Notes: generated by a model not told the origin, from the sequence alone. Positions 52,076 through 60,999 are shown, counted from the first letter of the stretch. The stretch: 64,000 nucleotides of DNA from Bacteroidetes bacterium UBA6183 (GCA_002422865.1 DITN01000075.1:1-64000); one strand, 5' to 3'. Program-made: numbers and translations.

Positions 52076-52423
52076 ATGCAAAAATATCTTTTCGTAGCAA
52101 TTTGTGCAGTAATGTTTTGTGCTTGTTCAAACCCAAACCAAAACCAATTGCCCGCCAACGTGTTAACTCAACAACAAATGGAGGCGGTTTTGTATGATAT
52201 GCATTTGGCCGAAGGCCTGTTAACTGTTGAGCCTAAAGGTGGCGATACCACAGCACGCAGGGCTTTGGGTATGTACGAGCAGATTTATAAAAAACATAAC
52301 ATCACGCCCGAGCAGTTTAAAGCCAGTTATCAGTACTACACCAATAACCCTGTTGTGTTTGATAGTGTTTACAACAAAATTATTGAGCGATTAAGTGTAC
52401 AAGAAAGTATTTTAAGAAAATAA
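52076..52423 (+). CDS. DUF4296 lipoprotein
   Basis: 115 residues from ATG 52076; the frame extends ten codons upstream into yggS and is rejected. Lipoprotein signal MQKYLFVAICAVMFCACS, then LTQQQMEAVLYDMHLAEGLL, YEQIYKKHNITPEQFKASYQYYTNNP and VYNKIIERL, the DUF4296 pattern confined to Bacteroidota. It is mostly helical; function unknown. It ends one base into the mutS2 ATG. Confidence 0.9.
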   Translation: MQKYLFVAICAVMFCACSNPNQNQLPANVLTQQQMEAVLYDMHLAEGLLTVEPKGGDTTARRALGMYEQIYKKHNITPEQFKASYQYYTNNPVVFDSVYNKIIERLSVQESILRK

Positions 52424-54816
52424 TGCCATACCCAAAACATATAGAGCAAAAGTTAGAATTCGACCAGATAAAGCAGTTACTTATTAATAAATGTATTAGT
52501 GAGGTAGGGGTTGAGTACGTTGGTAAAATGCGTTTTGCCAATAGGTTTGATATCGTAGAAAAAATGCTTTATCAAACGCAAGAGTTTAAACGTATACTAA
52601 CAGAAGATAATCCTTTTCCGGCCGAGCATTATTATAATATTCAACCCTACATACGTAAGGCTGCCATTGAAGGCACTTTTTTACTGGAAGACGAATTGCA
52701 CCAAATTAGGTTGTTGATGCAAACCTTTGCTGCTATTTGTAAATACTTTGAAGAACGTAACGATAAATACCCGCATGCTGCTGCTTTGTTTGCCGGCATT
52801 GTATACAACCAACAAGTAGTAAAATACATTGAGCGCATATTGGATAACGAAGGTTTACTAAAGCCCAATGCATCGCCCGAGTTATCAAAAATATCGGCTA
52901 AAATACAAGATCGCGAGAAGGAAGTGCGCAAACGTATGAGCCAAATTTTTGAAAAGGCACAAGCGCAAGGTTGGCTTGCCAATAGCGGTATAACGGTGCG
53001 TGACGGACGTTTGGTGTTGCCCATTTTAGCCGAACACAAAAGACAAATTTCTGGTTTGGTGCATGATGAATCGGCTACCGGACAAACCGTGTATTTAGAA
53101 CCGGCCGAAATTTTTGAAACCAACAATATTATTCGTGAGTTACAAATACAATACAAACGCGAGCGTGAACGTATTTTAATTGAAGTAACCGATAAACTCA
53201 GACCTATTTTACCCGAGCTTGAAAAGTATTTACAACGTATGGGTATTATAGATTTTATTAGGGCTAAAGCTTTATTGGCCATTGAGCTTGATGCCGATAT
53301 GCCCATACTAAGCAAACACATTGTTGTAAACTTGGTAGATGCCTACCATCCGTTGTTAAAGTTAAGTCACCAAAAACAAGGTTTACCTGTAATACCACTT
53401 AGTTTAAATTTAAACCGTGATGCACGCATTTTGGTTATTTCGGGCCCAAATGCAGGTGGTAAATCGGTGGCTTTAAAAACCATTGGTTTAATGCAATACA
53501 TGTTGCAATGTGGTTTGTTGGTGCCTTGTAAAAGCCACTCGCAAATGAGTGTTTTTAGCGATGTAATGGTTGATATTGGTGATGAACAAAGTATTGAAAA
53601 CGATTTGAGTACTTACAGTTCTCACCTTAAACACATGAAATACTTTACGGAGTTTGCCGATGCCAAAACTTTATTTTTAATTGATGAGTTTGGTACGGGA
53701 ACCGATCCGCAATTTGGTGGTCCTTTAGCCGAAGCTATTTTAAACCGACTAAACATTAAACAAGCTTTTGGTGTGGTAAATACCCACTACAGCAACCTTA
53801 AAAATTTTGCAGGCAACACCAAAGGTTTAATTAATGCCCGCATGTTGTTTGACCAAGAGAAGTTGCAACCACTTTATAAATTAGAAATTGGTCAGCCGGG
53901 TAGTTCTTATGCATTTGAAATTGCACAAAAAACAGGATTAAATGATGCCATTATAAGTTATGCGCGCAATAAGGTTGGCGATAAACAAAAACGTTTGGAT
54001 GATTTGTTGATTGAACTGGAACGCGAAAAAAATCATGTAAACGAATTGAAAAAAAGGTTTGAAGAAAAGGACTCCAAAACCAAACAATTGATGGAGGAGT
54101 ACGAACAACTAAAAACCGAAATTGAAACCAACAAAAAGCAGTTAATTAATAAAGCCAAACAAGAAGCCTTGGCCATTATTAGTGAAGCCAACAGCCGCAT
54201 AGAAAACACCATACGAGAAATTAGGGAAAAGAAAGCCGATACCGATACCATTAGGAAAGTACGCAGTGAAATTAAACAAGAAGTAGAGCAACTAAAACAA
54301 GATACCACCACGCACCAACAAAACGCACCTAAAAAAGTAGTAAAAACAACAGCATCTGATTTACCTCTGGTGGTGGGTGCAACTGTGCGCCTTGATGGAC
54401 AAATTGTAGACGGACAAGTACTTGAATTGAAAAAAAATAAAGCCTTGGTAGGTTTTGGCGATTTACAAAGTTGGGTTGATGTAAATAAGTTGGAAGTAGT
54501 TCCGGCTTCAACCAAAAAGGCCATTAAACAAACCGTTACCAGTTTTGATGTAAACAGCCGCATGCAAAATTTTCAAACCGAGTTAAACCTAATAGGCACA
54601 AGGGGAGAAGAAGCCATGAAAAAGCTACAAGAGTACATTGATGATGCTTATTTATTGGGCTTTAAACAAGTGCGTATTGTACACGGCAAAGGTTATGGCA
54701 TACTACGCAAATTGGTACGCGAGTATTTAAAAAAGAGCAAACAAGTAGAATACGTAACCGATGAACATATTGAACTAGGTGGCGATGGTGTGAGTTTGGT
54801 AACGTTGAGGGTGTGA
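52423..54816 (+). CDS. mutS2: MutS2 family DNA/ribosome-quality protein
   Basis: 797 residues. Order: N-terminal clamp/core (about 1-300), ATPase with Walker A GPNAGGKSVALKTIG (about 345), Walker B LFLIDEFGTGTDP and signature region, a long coiled coil (about 510-630), a KOW-like segment (VVGATVRLDGQIVDGQVLEL) and the C-terminal Smr nuclease domain (EAMKKLQEYIDDA...VRIVHGKGYGILRKLVREYL). It lacks the mismatch-binding MutS I domain. MutS2 acts on recombination intermediates or collided ribosomes. It overlaps the DUF4296 stop by one base. Confidence 0.96.
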   Translation: MPYPKHIEQKLEFDQIKQLLINKCISEVGVEYVGKMRFANRFDIVEKMLYQTQEFKRILTEDNPFPAEHYYNIQPYIRKAAIEGTFLLEDELHQIRLLMQTFAAICKYFEERNDKYPHAAALFAGIVYNQQVVKYIERILDNEGLLKPNASPELSKISAKIQDREKEVRKRMSQIFEKAQAQGWLANSGITVRDGRLVLPILAEHKRQISGLVHDESATGQTVYLEPAEIFETNNIIRELQIQYKRERERILIEVTDKLRPILPELEKYLQRMGIIDFIRAKALLAIELDADMPILSKHIVVNLVDAYHPLLKLSHQKQGLPVIPLSLNLNRDARILVISGPNAGGKSVALKTIGLMQYMLQCGLLVPCKSHSQMSVFSDVMVDIGDEQSIENDLSTYSSHLKHMKYFTEFADAKTLFLIDEFGTGTDPQFGGPLAEAILNRLNIKQAFGVVNTHYSNLKNFAGNTKGLINARMLFDQEKLQPLYKLEIGQPGSSYAFEIAQKTGLNDAIISYARNKVGDKQKRLDDLLIELEREKNHVNELKKRFEEKDSKTKQLMEEYEQLKTEIETNKKQLINKAKQEALAIISEANSRIENTIREIREKKADTDTIRKVRSEIKQEVEQLKQDTTTHQQNAPKKVVKTTASDLPLVVGATVRLDGQIVDGQVLELKKNKALVGFGDLQSWVDVNKLEVVPASTKKAIKQTVTSFDVNSRMQNFQTELNLIGTRGEEAMKKLQEYIDDAYLLGFKQVRIVHGKGYGILRKLVREYLKKSKQVEYVTDEHIELGGDGVSLVTLRV

Positions 54817-54884
54817 TGTGCCTACTTCGCTATAGCTATGGCTCGTTGAGAACAATTGAACAGGTACGTCCATCTGTTGATTAT

Positions 54885-55244
54885 TCAGCAATTAACGTAT
54901 GCTCTCCAATAAATTGGCTGAGGCTTTAAATTCGCTAAAATGAAATCTAGTCCTTCTTTTGTTAGCTGTCCAGACTGATAATATGGTCCCCAATCGTTTT
55001 TTTTAATAAGTACTTGACTTAGATAGAAAGTATCATCATATTGAGTATTAAATAGCTTTTTGCTAGACTGATCATGTGTCAAAAAATGCTCAGCCTTTAA
55101 TTCTATGTTATCAGAATAATCTTTGGAGGATGAGTGTGTGAGCATTACCGCTTTAAATTCCATATCGTTTATATGCTCCAAGAATATTAAAGGATGTCTT
55201 AATTTGTCACTTCGGTATATACAGCCAATTGTCAAATCAGTCAT
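54885..55244 (-). CDS. Hypothetical protein, start of the accessory region
   Basis: 119 residues, not recognised. MTDLTIGCIYRSDKLRHPLIFLEH...FKAVMLTHSS has a weak likeness to the SH3-like barrel of PemK/MazF toxins, but no antitoxin gene is adjacent and catalytic residues cannot be placed, so that is only a guess. It overlaps the 400-residue lipoprotein gene upstream by 8 nt, so the two are translationally coupled. Confidence 0.55.
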   Translation of the reverse strand: MTDLTIGCIYRSDKLRHPLIFLEHINDMEFKAVMLTHSSSKDYSDNIELKAEHFLTHDQSSKKLFNTQYDDTFYLSQVLIKKNDWGPYYQSGQLTKEGLDFILANLKPQPIYWRAYVNC

Positions 55245-56439
55245 TGTCTATATTTATATTATTCTCTATGATTGTTCTGTTGTTTCGATTGCTCTGAGCT
55301 TCAATTATATAATCTTCAGTAGAGATGTTTCCTCTTTTATCAATTGCTTTTACTTCGAAAGCATTTACTCCAACGTGTGTAGAAAGATTAACGGTTATAT
55401 ATTTCGACTGATTTATTTTAAATTTTAGAGGTTCTCCATCAAAATAAAGTTTTTCTACGTCCCCTGAAACGTATACTTTTAATGTTATCGGAGCAAAGAA
55501 ACCATTCGATTCCCAGTTCCCATGAGATATTTTTACATAACCATTGGTTTCTGTCGGATTATCAATCAATAAATCAAGAACGAAAGAGTTGTCAATTCTG
55601 TCAAATCCCGTAAGCGAATGCTCTTTCGACAATGACAATATTGGTGATGAACCATCAATATTAATTACTGGGAATAGATATGTTAGTTGGCTCTCATCGT
55701 CAAAAATATTTAAATGATAAATCCCATTCAGATTTTTCTCTGGTTGTGATAACTTACATTGGTATACTTTGAATGAATCAAGTGTTGAAATACTCATTTT
55801 AGTGAGGTTTACAGTGCTATTTTTCTTGTCTGTAAGCCAAATTTTATAATTGCTTGATTTAGGAAGGGTACATACAATTTTAAATTCCTCATTCGGTTTT
55901 ACGATAGGAATTGAGGAATTAAAGCCTTCTACTTTGTTGATATAAACCTTATTGAACTTGATTATATCTAGAAATATTTTTTCGTAATCGCTTTTCAATA
56001 GTTCAGATTTATTAAACTCGTAGTTTTGGGTATTGGATATGAGGATTTTATTGGAAATGACATGTTTGAATCCTTTTTGTTTGATATTATGCTCCAAAAA
56101 AGGCTTTCCATTTGAAGTGATAATTAATGAAAGTTCGATACTGTCACTTTTACTGAGAACCGAAGCTATTTGGGTAATTGCTTTTGACGTTAGTTTGTTG
56201 AACGCTATTTTAACTTCCGATATTTCATGGCGCGGTATTGGAACTTCAACAATAAGGTCTTTATCTGAATAGACTGCTGCAATAGTACCCTCGTCCGGTA
56301 TTTTATTAGAAATGACTCTGAAGGATAAGTCATGTTGCGTAATTGATATGTCTGTTAAAGTAAAATGGATAGGCTCTTTTTGGCACGTGATGTTAAGAAT
56401 TACCGCCCAAAAAAGTAGTATCTTGTATTTTGCTCTCAT
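55237..56439 (-). CDS. Lipoprotein with Ig-like repeats, unknown function
   Basis: 400 residues. The leader (MRAKYKILLFWAVILNITC) ends in a plausible lipobox Cys. The rest is long, beta-rich and Lys/Ser/Asn-rich; the C-terminal third (NSFVLDLLIDNPTETNGYVKISHGNWESNG..., THVGVNAFEVKAIDKRGNIS) looks like a bacterial Ig-like fold. Not a known family to me. Together with the 119-residue partner it begins a region unlike the housekeeping genes to its left. Confidence 0.6.
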   Translation of the reverse strand: MRAKYKILLFWAVILNITCQKEPIHFTLTDISITQHDLSFRVISNKIPDEGTIAAVYSDKDLIVEVPIPRHEISEVKIAFNKLTSKAITQIASVLSKSDSIELSLIITSNGKPFLEHNIKQKGFKHVISNKILISNTQNYEFNKSELLKSDYEKIFLDIIKFNKVYINKVEGFNSSIPIVKPNEEFKIVCTLPKSSNYKIWLTDKKNSTVNLTKMSISTLDSFKVYQCKLSQPEKNLNGIYHLNIFDDESQLTYLFPVINIDGSSPILSLSKEHSLTGFDRIDNSFVLDLLIDNPTETNGYVKISHGNWESNGFFAPITLKVYVSGDVEKLYFDGEPLKFKINQSKYITVNLSTHVGVNAFEVKAIDKRGNISTEDYIIEAQSNRNNRTIIENNINIDND

Positions 56440-56625
56440 TGTTGTGTTTTGTTTTTGCTGAGTTATGAATACATTGGCGTGGTTTCCAATTTTTTTTTCA
56501 ATGTCATGTAAAGCTAAAAATGTTTTTAATTAAATCCTCCACGCGAAGGGATTCATAAATTAGAGGATGGCTATTATTAATACGTGATATAAAAAGAACT
56601 TTTCCATAGATTATTACGCTTCATT

Positions 56626-56823
56626 TTACCATAAGTCTGGCCAAATTGATTTCATTATTTTGTAAATTAGATACATCAAAATTGGCCCAACAATAAATCC
56701 GAGAACTTTTGAATAATCATTTATTTTTTCCTCAAATGCAGCAAATCCCCAAATTAGGAATAATCCAGTTCCAATAATTACAATCCATTTGTATTTTTCG
56801 TTGTCGTCTTTTCTGGTTGTCAT
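56626..56823 (-). CDS. Small membrane protein, unknown function
   Basis: 65 residues with two hydrophobic segments (WIVIIGTGLFLIWGFAAF and VLGFIVGPILMYLIYKIM) separated by a polar turn and a charged N-terminus (MTTRKDDNEKYK). Probably a two-span inner-membrane hairpin. No relatives recognised. Isolated by about 90 bp or more from neighbours on the same strand. Confidence 0.5.
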   Translation of the reverse strand: MTTRKDDNEKYKWIVIIGTGLFLIWGFAAFEEKINDYSKVLGFIVGPILMYLIYKIMKSIWPDLW

Positions 56824-56917
56824 GTAATTTATATTTTATTGTTTTATGTTTCGGTGTCAGTGTCAGTTAGCGGAGGACTGCAAAAACTGGTAAGCAACAT
56901 AATGCCAATTGTGTAAT

Positions 56918-57310
56918 TTAATATATTGGAATAACAAGCCTACTTTTTGCCTCTGTACTCCATTGTACTTGCCATACTCGCCCATCAATTTGGTCAAGTA
57001 ATAAGAAGTTGTAAATGTTTGTTGTAGGATACAGGAAAAATCTGCCATTCTTTTCTTCTTCTTTCGTAACAAGAGATGTTAGTGATAATGGTACTTGAAG
57101 TATATCATCACCAGTGCTCCATTGCACTTGCCACATTTTTCCATTTCTAGTATCTAATTTTATGAATGTGTAGAGATTTTTTGTAGCAAAAAGTCTAAAA
57201 GTAACACCACTGTCTGTCGAAATATTTTGGATTGGTGCAGCAGGAGTGCTTTGAGCATAGGCAGAAATTGAAGATAGAATAATAATTGTTGCGATAAGTA
57301 GTTTTCTCAT
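56918..57310 (-). CDS. Secreted protein with two WQVQWST repeats
   Basis: 130 residues with a signal peptide (MRKLLIATIIILSSISAYAQ). The mature part has two similar blocks of about 29 residues: FRLFATKNLYTFIKLDTRNG then KMWQVQWST, and FFLYPTTNIYNFLLLDQIDG then RVWQVQWST. This is a duplicated strand-rich unit of unknown function, perhaps a two-bladed binding module. It lies 97 bp downstream of the retron reverse transcriptase on the same strand, but has a signal peptide, so it is unlikely to be part of that system. Confidence 0.6.
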   Translation of the reverse strand: MRKLLIATIIILSSISAYAQSTPAAPIQNISTDSGVTFRLFATKNLYTFIKLDTRNGKMWQVQWSTGDDILQVPLSLTSLVTKEEEKNGRFFLYPTTNIYNFLLLDQIDGRVWQVQWSTEAKSRLVIPIY

Positions 57311-57407
57311 AATGGTTAAAATATAGCTATACGGCCGTGTGAGTGTGCGTGAGTGTGGTTGTGTTAAAACAGCTGCAAAACACTAGGCATGCAATTGTGA
57401 ATATTTT

Positions 57408-58427
57408 TTATTTTTCAAGTCCAAATAGATGCTCTTTGTATTTTAGAAACTCTGTGTCTGTGGGATTAAGCTGTAGGACGAAGTTAATTTTACCAAGCAA
57501 GTGCTCTACGTAATTTCTATATTTAATGTTCTTATGTCGCATATGTTCTTGAAGTCCAAACTTTATAATGAAATGCATTTCTTGTCTGAGTTTGTTTCTC
57601 TTATGGAAAACTACTTGTGGCTTTTCGTTAACAACAATACCTGTTACCGTCTGTCGTTGATTGGGCTTCATTAATTTTATCTTGTCTGGATGTACTGAAA
57701 GTCCAATTTGACTAACCGTATTTTCAACAAGTGTAATTAGTTCCTTTTCGTCAAAGTCGCCTGAGAAACTAAGGTCATCTGCATATCTTGTGTATCTAAT
57801 ATTCTTGTCCAAGCAATATTTAATTATGATGTCATCAGCACTTTTAAAATAAATGTTCGATAAATACGGACTTGTCGGTGCTCCTTGAGGAAGACAACCG
57901 TCCCTTGTGCAAAGTTTAGCAAGCAAGTTTGAAATTAAAGCAGAATAGCCAAACACTTTAAATATTAATTCAACGCTTTCTGTTTTTATAGATGGAAAGA
58001 AATCGCTTATGTCTAGGGTTAATACTTTTGGCTGATTCTTATGAAATTTTACATTTTCAATTAAGCTAACTTTTTTCCTATATGCTTTGGCAAACGGGCT
58101 TACTTTTTCAACTTCTAGAATGTTTTTCAATATCCAATCTTGAATTTCTTTCAAACTTGGAAGTGGCTCTGAAATTTTTCGCATCTTCCCGTTCTTCTTT
58201 TTAATTTCAAAATCTCTGTAAAAGTATGGTGTGTAAACTACAGCACGTTTGATATAATCCTTTCTATATCCAACTAATACAGATAAATGCGAAGTGTTAT
58301 AGATAACGGGAAATCCTTTGTGAATTAGAGGTTGAGCGTAATCAAGACAGCGCTGTATGTTCTCTGCTGTATATCCCGAGTTGGAAGCCTTAGTTTCAAA
58401 TTCTAGTTTATATTGTTCAAATTTCAT
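57408..58427 (-). CDS. Retron reverse transcriptase
   Basis: 339 residues. Retron-type RT order: KKKNGKMRKISEP (RT1/2), the NxxxH region-X match SLIENVKFHKNQ, VLTLDISDFFPSI (RT3, first catalytic Asp), LPQGAPTSPYLSNIYF (RT4), YTRYADDLSFSG (RT5 catalytic YADD), SVHPDKIKLM (RT6) and QTVTGIVVN (region-Y VTG motif, about 255-263). No extra nuclease or maturase domain is present, which excludes a group II intron. It copies part of the adjacent folded RNA into multicopy single-stranded DNA. The start codon is one base beyond the a2 repeat of that RNA. Confidence 0.94.
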   Translation of the reverse strand: MKFEQYKLEFETKASNSGYTAENIQRCLDYAQPLIHKGFPVIYNTSHLSVLVGYRKDYIKRAVVYTPYFYRDFEIKKKNGKMRKISEPLPSLKEIQDWILKNILEVEKVSPFAKAYRKKVSLIENVKFHKNQPKVLTLDISDFFPSIKTESVELIFKVFGYSALISNLLAKLCTRDGCLPQGAPTSPYLSNIYFKSADDIIIKYCLDKNIRYTRYADDLSFSGDFDEKELITLVENTVSQIGLSVHPDKIKLMKPNQRQTVTGIVVNEKPQVVFHKRNKLRQEMHFIIKFGLQEHMRHKNIKYRNYVEHLLGKINFVLQLNPTDTEFLKYKEHLFGLEK

Positions 58428-58428
58428 G

Positions 58429-58608
58429 TTCTTAAAATCGTTAATGAGTCGGGGGTAAATCCCCCGAACTCAATTAGTGAATACGGGTTTAAAAGGGAGG
58501 CCGCCTCAGCGGACCCCTTTTAAACCCGAGGGCTTGAAAGCCCATTCAATTACAGAACAGTGACTCACTGCTCCGGTGTTAACCGAGGTCAACACATTAT
58601 TTTAAGAA
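58429..58608 (-). ncRNA. Predicted retron ncRNA (msr-msd)
   Basis: Between the winged-helix gene and the RT. A perfect 10-bp inverted repeat closes it: a1 TTCTTAAAAT (58608-58599) and a2 ATTTTAAGAA (58438-58429). Inside, in transcript order: hairpins at 58587-58571 (CTCGGT/ACCGGAG), 58570-58558 (CAGTG-AGT-CACTG), 58543-58530 (GGGCTT/AAGCCC), a long msd-like hairpin at 58528-58484 (14-bp perfect stem CGGGTTTAAAAGGG with an inner CCGC-TGAG-GCGG), and a G/C-rich hairpin at 58471-58446. The first G after a1 (58595) is a candidate branching guanosine. Boundaries and the RT template limits are inferred. Confidence 0.82.
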
Positions 58609-58612
58609 AGAA

Positions 58613-58939
58613 CTAAAAAGTTAACTCGTTTTGCTTAGGGACAAATATAAAATTTTTCTCTCTTCTATTTTTATCCAAACGATTTTTTTCGTCTTTCTCA
58701 ATCCATTCGCTTTTTGTTGTTCTCTTATATGTTATTTCCAATTGTTTTAGCAGTTCAAGTCCCTTTGCTGTTAACACAACTCTTTCTTTGTCGTAGGTTA
58801 CCAAATCATTTTTTATAGCTAGTTGAGTTTGATTTGCAATTTCATTGTAATTTACTCCTTTTCTAGCAAGTCTTTTTAGAGAGCCATTTCTAAAAATCAC
58901 ATCAAGTAGTATGTAAAGATTTTCTTTTTCCATATTCAA
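58613..58939 (-). CDS. Winged-helix protein of the retron
   Basis: 108 residues. The first two thirds fit a winged helix-turn-helix: YILLDVIFRNGSLKRLARKG, YNEIANQTQLAIKNDLV, then the wing VVLTAKGLELLKQL. The tail is Lys/Glu/Arg-rich and charged. It overlaps the phosphoribosyltransferase-like gene by 4 nt and ends 5 bp before the a1 repeat. In retrons, such small helix-turn-helix partners are thought to bind the effector or the msDNA. No independent name is recognised. Confidence 0.75.
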   Translation of the reverse strand: MNMEKENLYILLDVIFRNGSLKRLARKGVNYNEIANQTQLAIKNDLVTYDKERVVLTAKGLELLKQLEITYKRTTKSEWIEKDEKNRLDKNRREKNFIFVPKQNELTF

Positions 58940-59814
58940 TATCTTGGGAATGGTGCTTTATATTTTACTTCGTTTTTCTCGTAATCGTGCCAAAAAATTG
59001 GGAATGTATTGTTTGGCGTCCTATACAAAGTAATTAATCCTTCTGATTGACCATAACCGAAGCTATATTTTTTTGAGGGCAATAGCCTTTCAATTTCTTT
59101 CATAATTGTGGTTTTTTCTTCTAGCTCGGGTGATGTGTAGTGGTCGCTGATTTCTTTTCTAGTGACGATTTCGGTATAATATTTTACACCAATACTGTCC
59201 ATATAATTAACTGCTTGTATATGTGAAGCAACAGTAATAACCCTTATCTTGTCAAGAGTAATATTTGGATTTAATAGTATTTGTTCAATAGTTGATTTAA
59301 TTGTTTCACCTGTCCCTAAAAAGTCATCTAGGAGAAAAATTCTTTCGTTATCATTTAAATGGAATGGTAACTCAAGTTTATCAAATGTTTCAATTTCGTG
59401 AAATACCAAATGACTATATTTTGTAAAAAAAGGTCTAACTCCCCTGAGTATGATTAAAACACCGTGTCCGCTTTTTGTTTTTTCTTCATCACTAGGCTTC
59501 ATCACTGGAAATAAAATAATCTTTTCAAGATTAATGATTTCTTCGTTTGGAATAATATTGTTGAAAATATGAACTAGTTTGCCTTGATATTCTGCAAAGG
59601 TCAACCAAGTATAGCGCTCAGCTAATTCAAGGATTAAATTTTGTTGCTTTTCATTTAGGTTACCAAGTAGCTCGCAGAAATTACTAAATACAACTTCGTG
59701 CATTTCTTTGTCGTGCCAACGTTTTGCATTGAAAATAGAATATAGTCGTGCAAATGTTGTAGGGTTCATTTTTTTTATATTCTTTTCGTCCATCTTGTCT
59801 GTTTGTTGCACCAT
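58936..59814 (-). CDS. Phosphoribosyltransferase-like retron effector
   Basis: 292 residues. After a helical N-terminal region (about 1-100), the PRTase fold shows VLIILRGVRPFF (PPi-loop region) and the PRPP-binding loop ERIFLLDDFLGTGETIKSTI (hydrophobic-DD-x2-GTG-T). C-terminal strands include KIRVITVASHIQAV. PRTase-like proteins paired with a winged-helix protein and RT occur in one retron class (type III, by my recollection), as the toxic effector held in check by msDNA. The nucleotide target is unknown. An alternative start at the second Met (residue 8) is possible. Confidence 0.8.
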   Translation of the reverse strand: MVQQTDKMDEKNIKKMNPTTFARLYSIFNAKRWHDKEMHEVVFSNFCELLGNLNEKQQNLILELAERYTWLTFAEYQGKLVHIFNNIIPNEEIINLEKIILFPVMKPSDEEKTKSGHGVLIILRGVRPFFTKYSHLVFHEIETFDKLELPFHLNDNERIFLLDDFLGTGETIKSTIEQILLNPNITLDKIRVITVASHIQAVNYMDSIGVKYYTEIVTRKEISDHYTSPELEEKTTIMKEIERLLPSKKYSFGYGQSEGLITLYRTPNNTFPIFWHDYEKNEVKYKAPFPRY

Positions 59815-60123
59815 AATACCTTTCCGATAACAGATTACTTATCCGCGAGACCCACCTCCTGATTTATTTCGCCTTATTGTGGCATACACCCAACAAGACA
59901 AAACACTCCCATCAAATCAGTTTCGCTAAATTTTTAATTAATAAATTTTGTGTGATTGGTGTTGGGGTTTAAGTTTCATAGTTAGTTGGTTTTTACAATA
60001 CTAAATAACGGCTTAGAAATTTAAAATGCAAGAATGTTTATGTAAAAAGATAAAAAAGAGTACAAACTAACGTTTTTGAAAATTCGAAATTCTAAAATCG
60101 AAATTCGAAATGAGCTACAGCTA
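59815..60123. other. Upstream region of the retron; no gene seen
   Basis: About 310 bp, AT-rich, without a convincing ORF or a full TAnnTTTG promoter on the minus strand. Short AAATTCGAAATT-type repeats occur around 60075-60110, similar in style to those at 51331-51350. Confidence 0.5.
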
Positions 60124-60553
60124 CCTGAACTGTGTTACGAAATGGGAGATCCGAGCTTTGTTTTAAATGTCGAATGATGAACTTTGAATACTGAACACCG
60201 AAGTGTTGGTTTACTTTAACAAGAAGCTTTATTTAATTAAGAATAAACAACTGAAATTAAATTGTTTAAGCATCAGCCACTTCGAGTGTCCCGATTTCAT
60301 ATCGGGACGTATCGAGAAGGGATTGTTAAAGTTAAACTCCTTTCATAAATTCCCCTCTCGATACACGCTCCAACGCAAAATCAACCCAAAGCGCACTCGA
60401 GGCGGCTGTTACTTTGCGAAACAAACTCTTTTACTCAGAAGCGGTAGACTATGCTCTCCAAAAAACTCTGCGAAAAACTCCTTCCGACCCTTCGGAAACC
60501 TCTGCGGTAAAAAAGAAAAATGCAGAGGTGCTTTGCAAAGTCTTTCGAAGATT
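60124..60553. repeat. Long non-coding repeat, copy A
   Basis: The unit begins CTGAACTGTGTTACGAAATG and repeats at 61000 (offset about 875 bp, most of it near-identical). It contains GTCCCGAT-TTCAT-ATCGGGAC hairpin, a second inverted pair ATCGAGAAGGG...CCCCTCTCGAT, and a tail with ACTCTGCGAAAAACTCC and AATGCAGAGGTGCTTTGC. Short ORFs in it are not kept in frame between copies. Confidence 0.85.
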
Positions 60554-60673
60554 CGAGCATAGTCGATTTAATGTTTTGAGGTACACAGACCATTGGTGCA
60601 GACCGAAGCGTCTGTCAGCAACGCCTTCGGCATTGGGGAGGGTTTTACATAAACAGATTAATTAATTTTGAAA

Positions 60674-60975
60674 GTATCAGCCTCTTCGAGTTTAATATAC
60701 AGACCGAAGCGTCAGTATTCGAAGCGTAGCGAAGAGTATCGAGAAGGGGATTGTAAAGTTTATGTTGTTCTATACTCCTTCTCTCGATACAAGCACTCAC
60801 GCAATACCTGCCCAAGGCTCACTCGAGCAGGCTGTTACTTTGCGAAGCAAACTCTTTTACTCAGAAGCGGTAGACTATGCTCTCCAAAAAACTCTGCGAA
60901 AAACTCCTTTAACTCTGCGGTAAAAAAAGAAAAATGCAGAGGTGCTTTGCAAAGTCTACCTAAGATTATTGATGT
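60674..60975. repeat. Long non-coding repeat, copy B (shortened and diverged)
   Basis: It shares the TCGAGAAGGG/CCTTCTCTCGATAC pair and the CTGTTACTTTGCGAAGCAAAC to GCAGAGGTGCTTTGCAAAGT segment with copies A and C, but its first half is diverged and lacks the TTAAGAATAAACAACTG block. Confidence 0.8.
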
Positions 60976-60999
60976 TAACACATTCCTATTTTTGCTACG

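Noticed and set aside
54885..55244. PemK/MazF-type toxin
   Set aside because: Only a faint start-of-barrel likeness; no catalytic residues placed and no antitoxin gene beside it.
57408..58427. Group II intron or diversity-generating RT
   Set aside because: No maturase/HNH domain or intron RNA ends, and no variable-repeat target gene; the VTG and NxxxH motifs and the adjacent a1/a2 RNA fit a retron.
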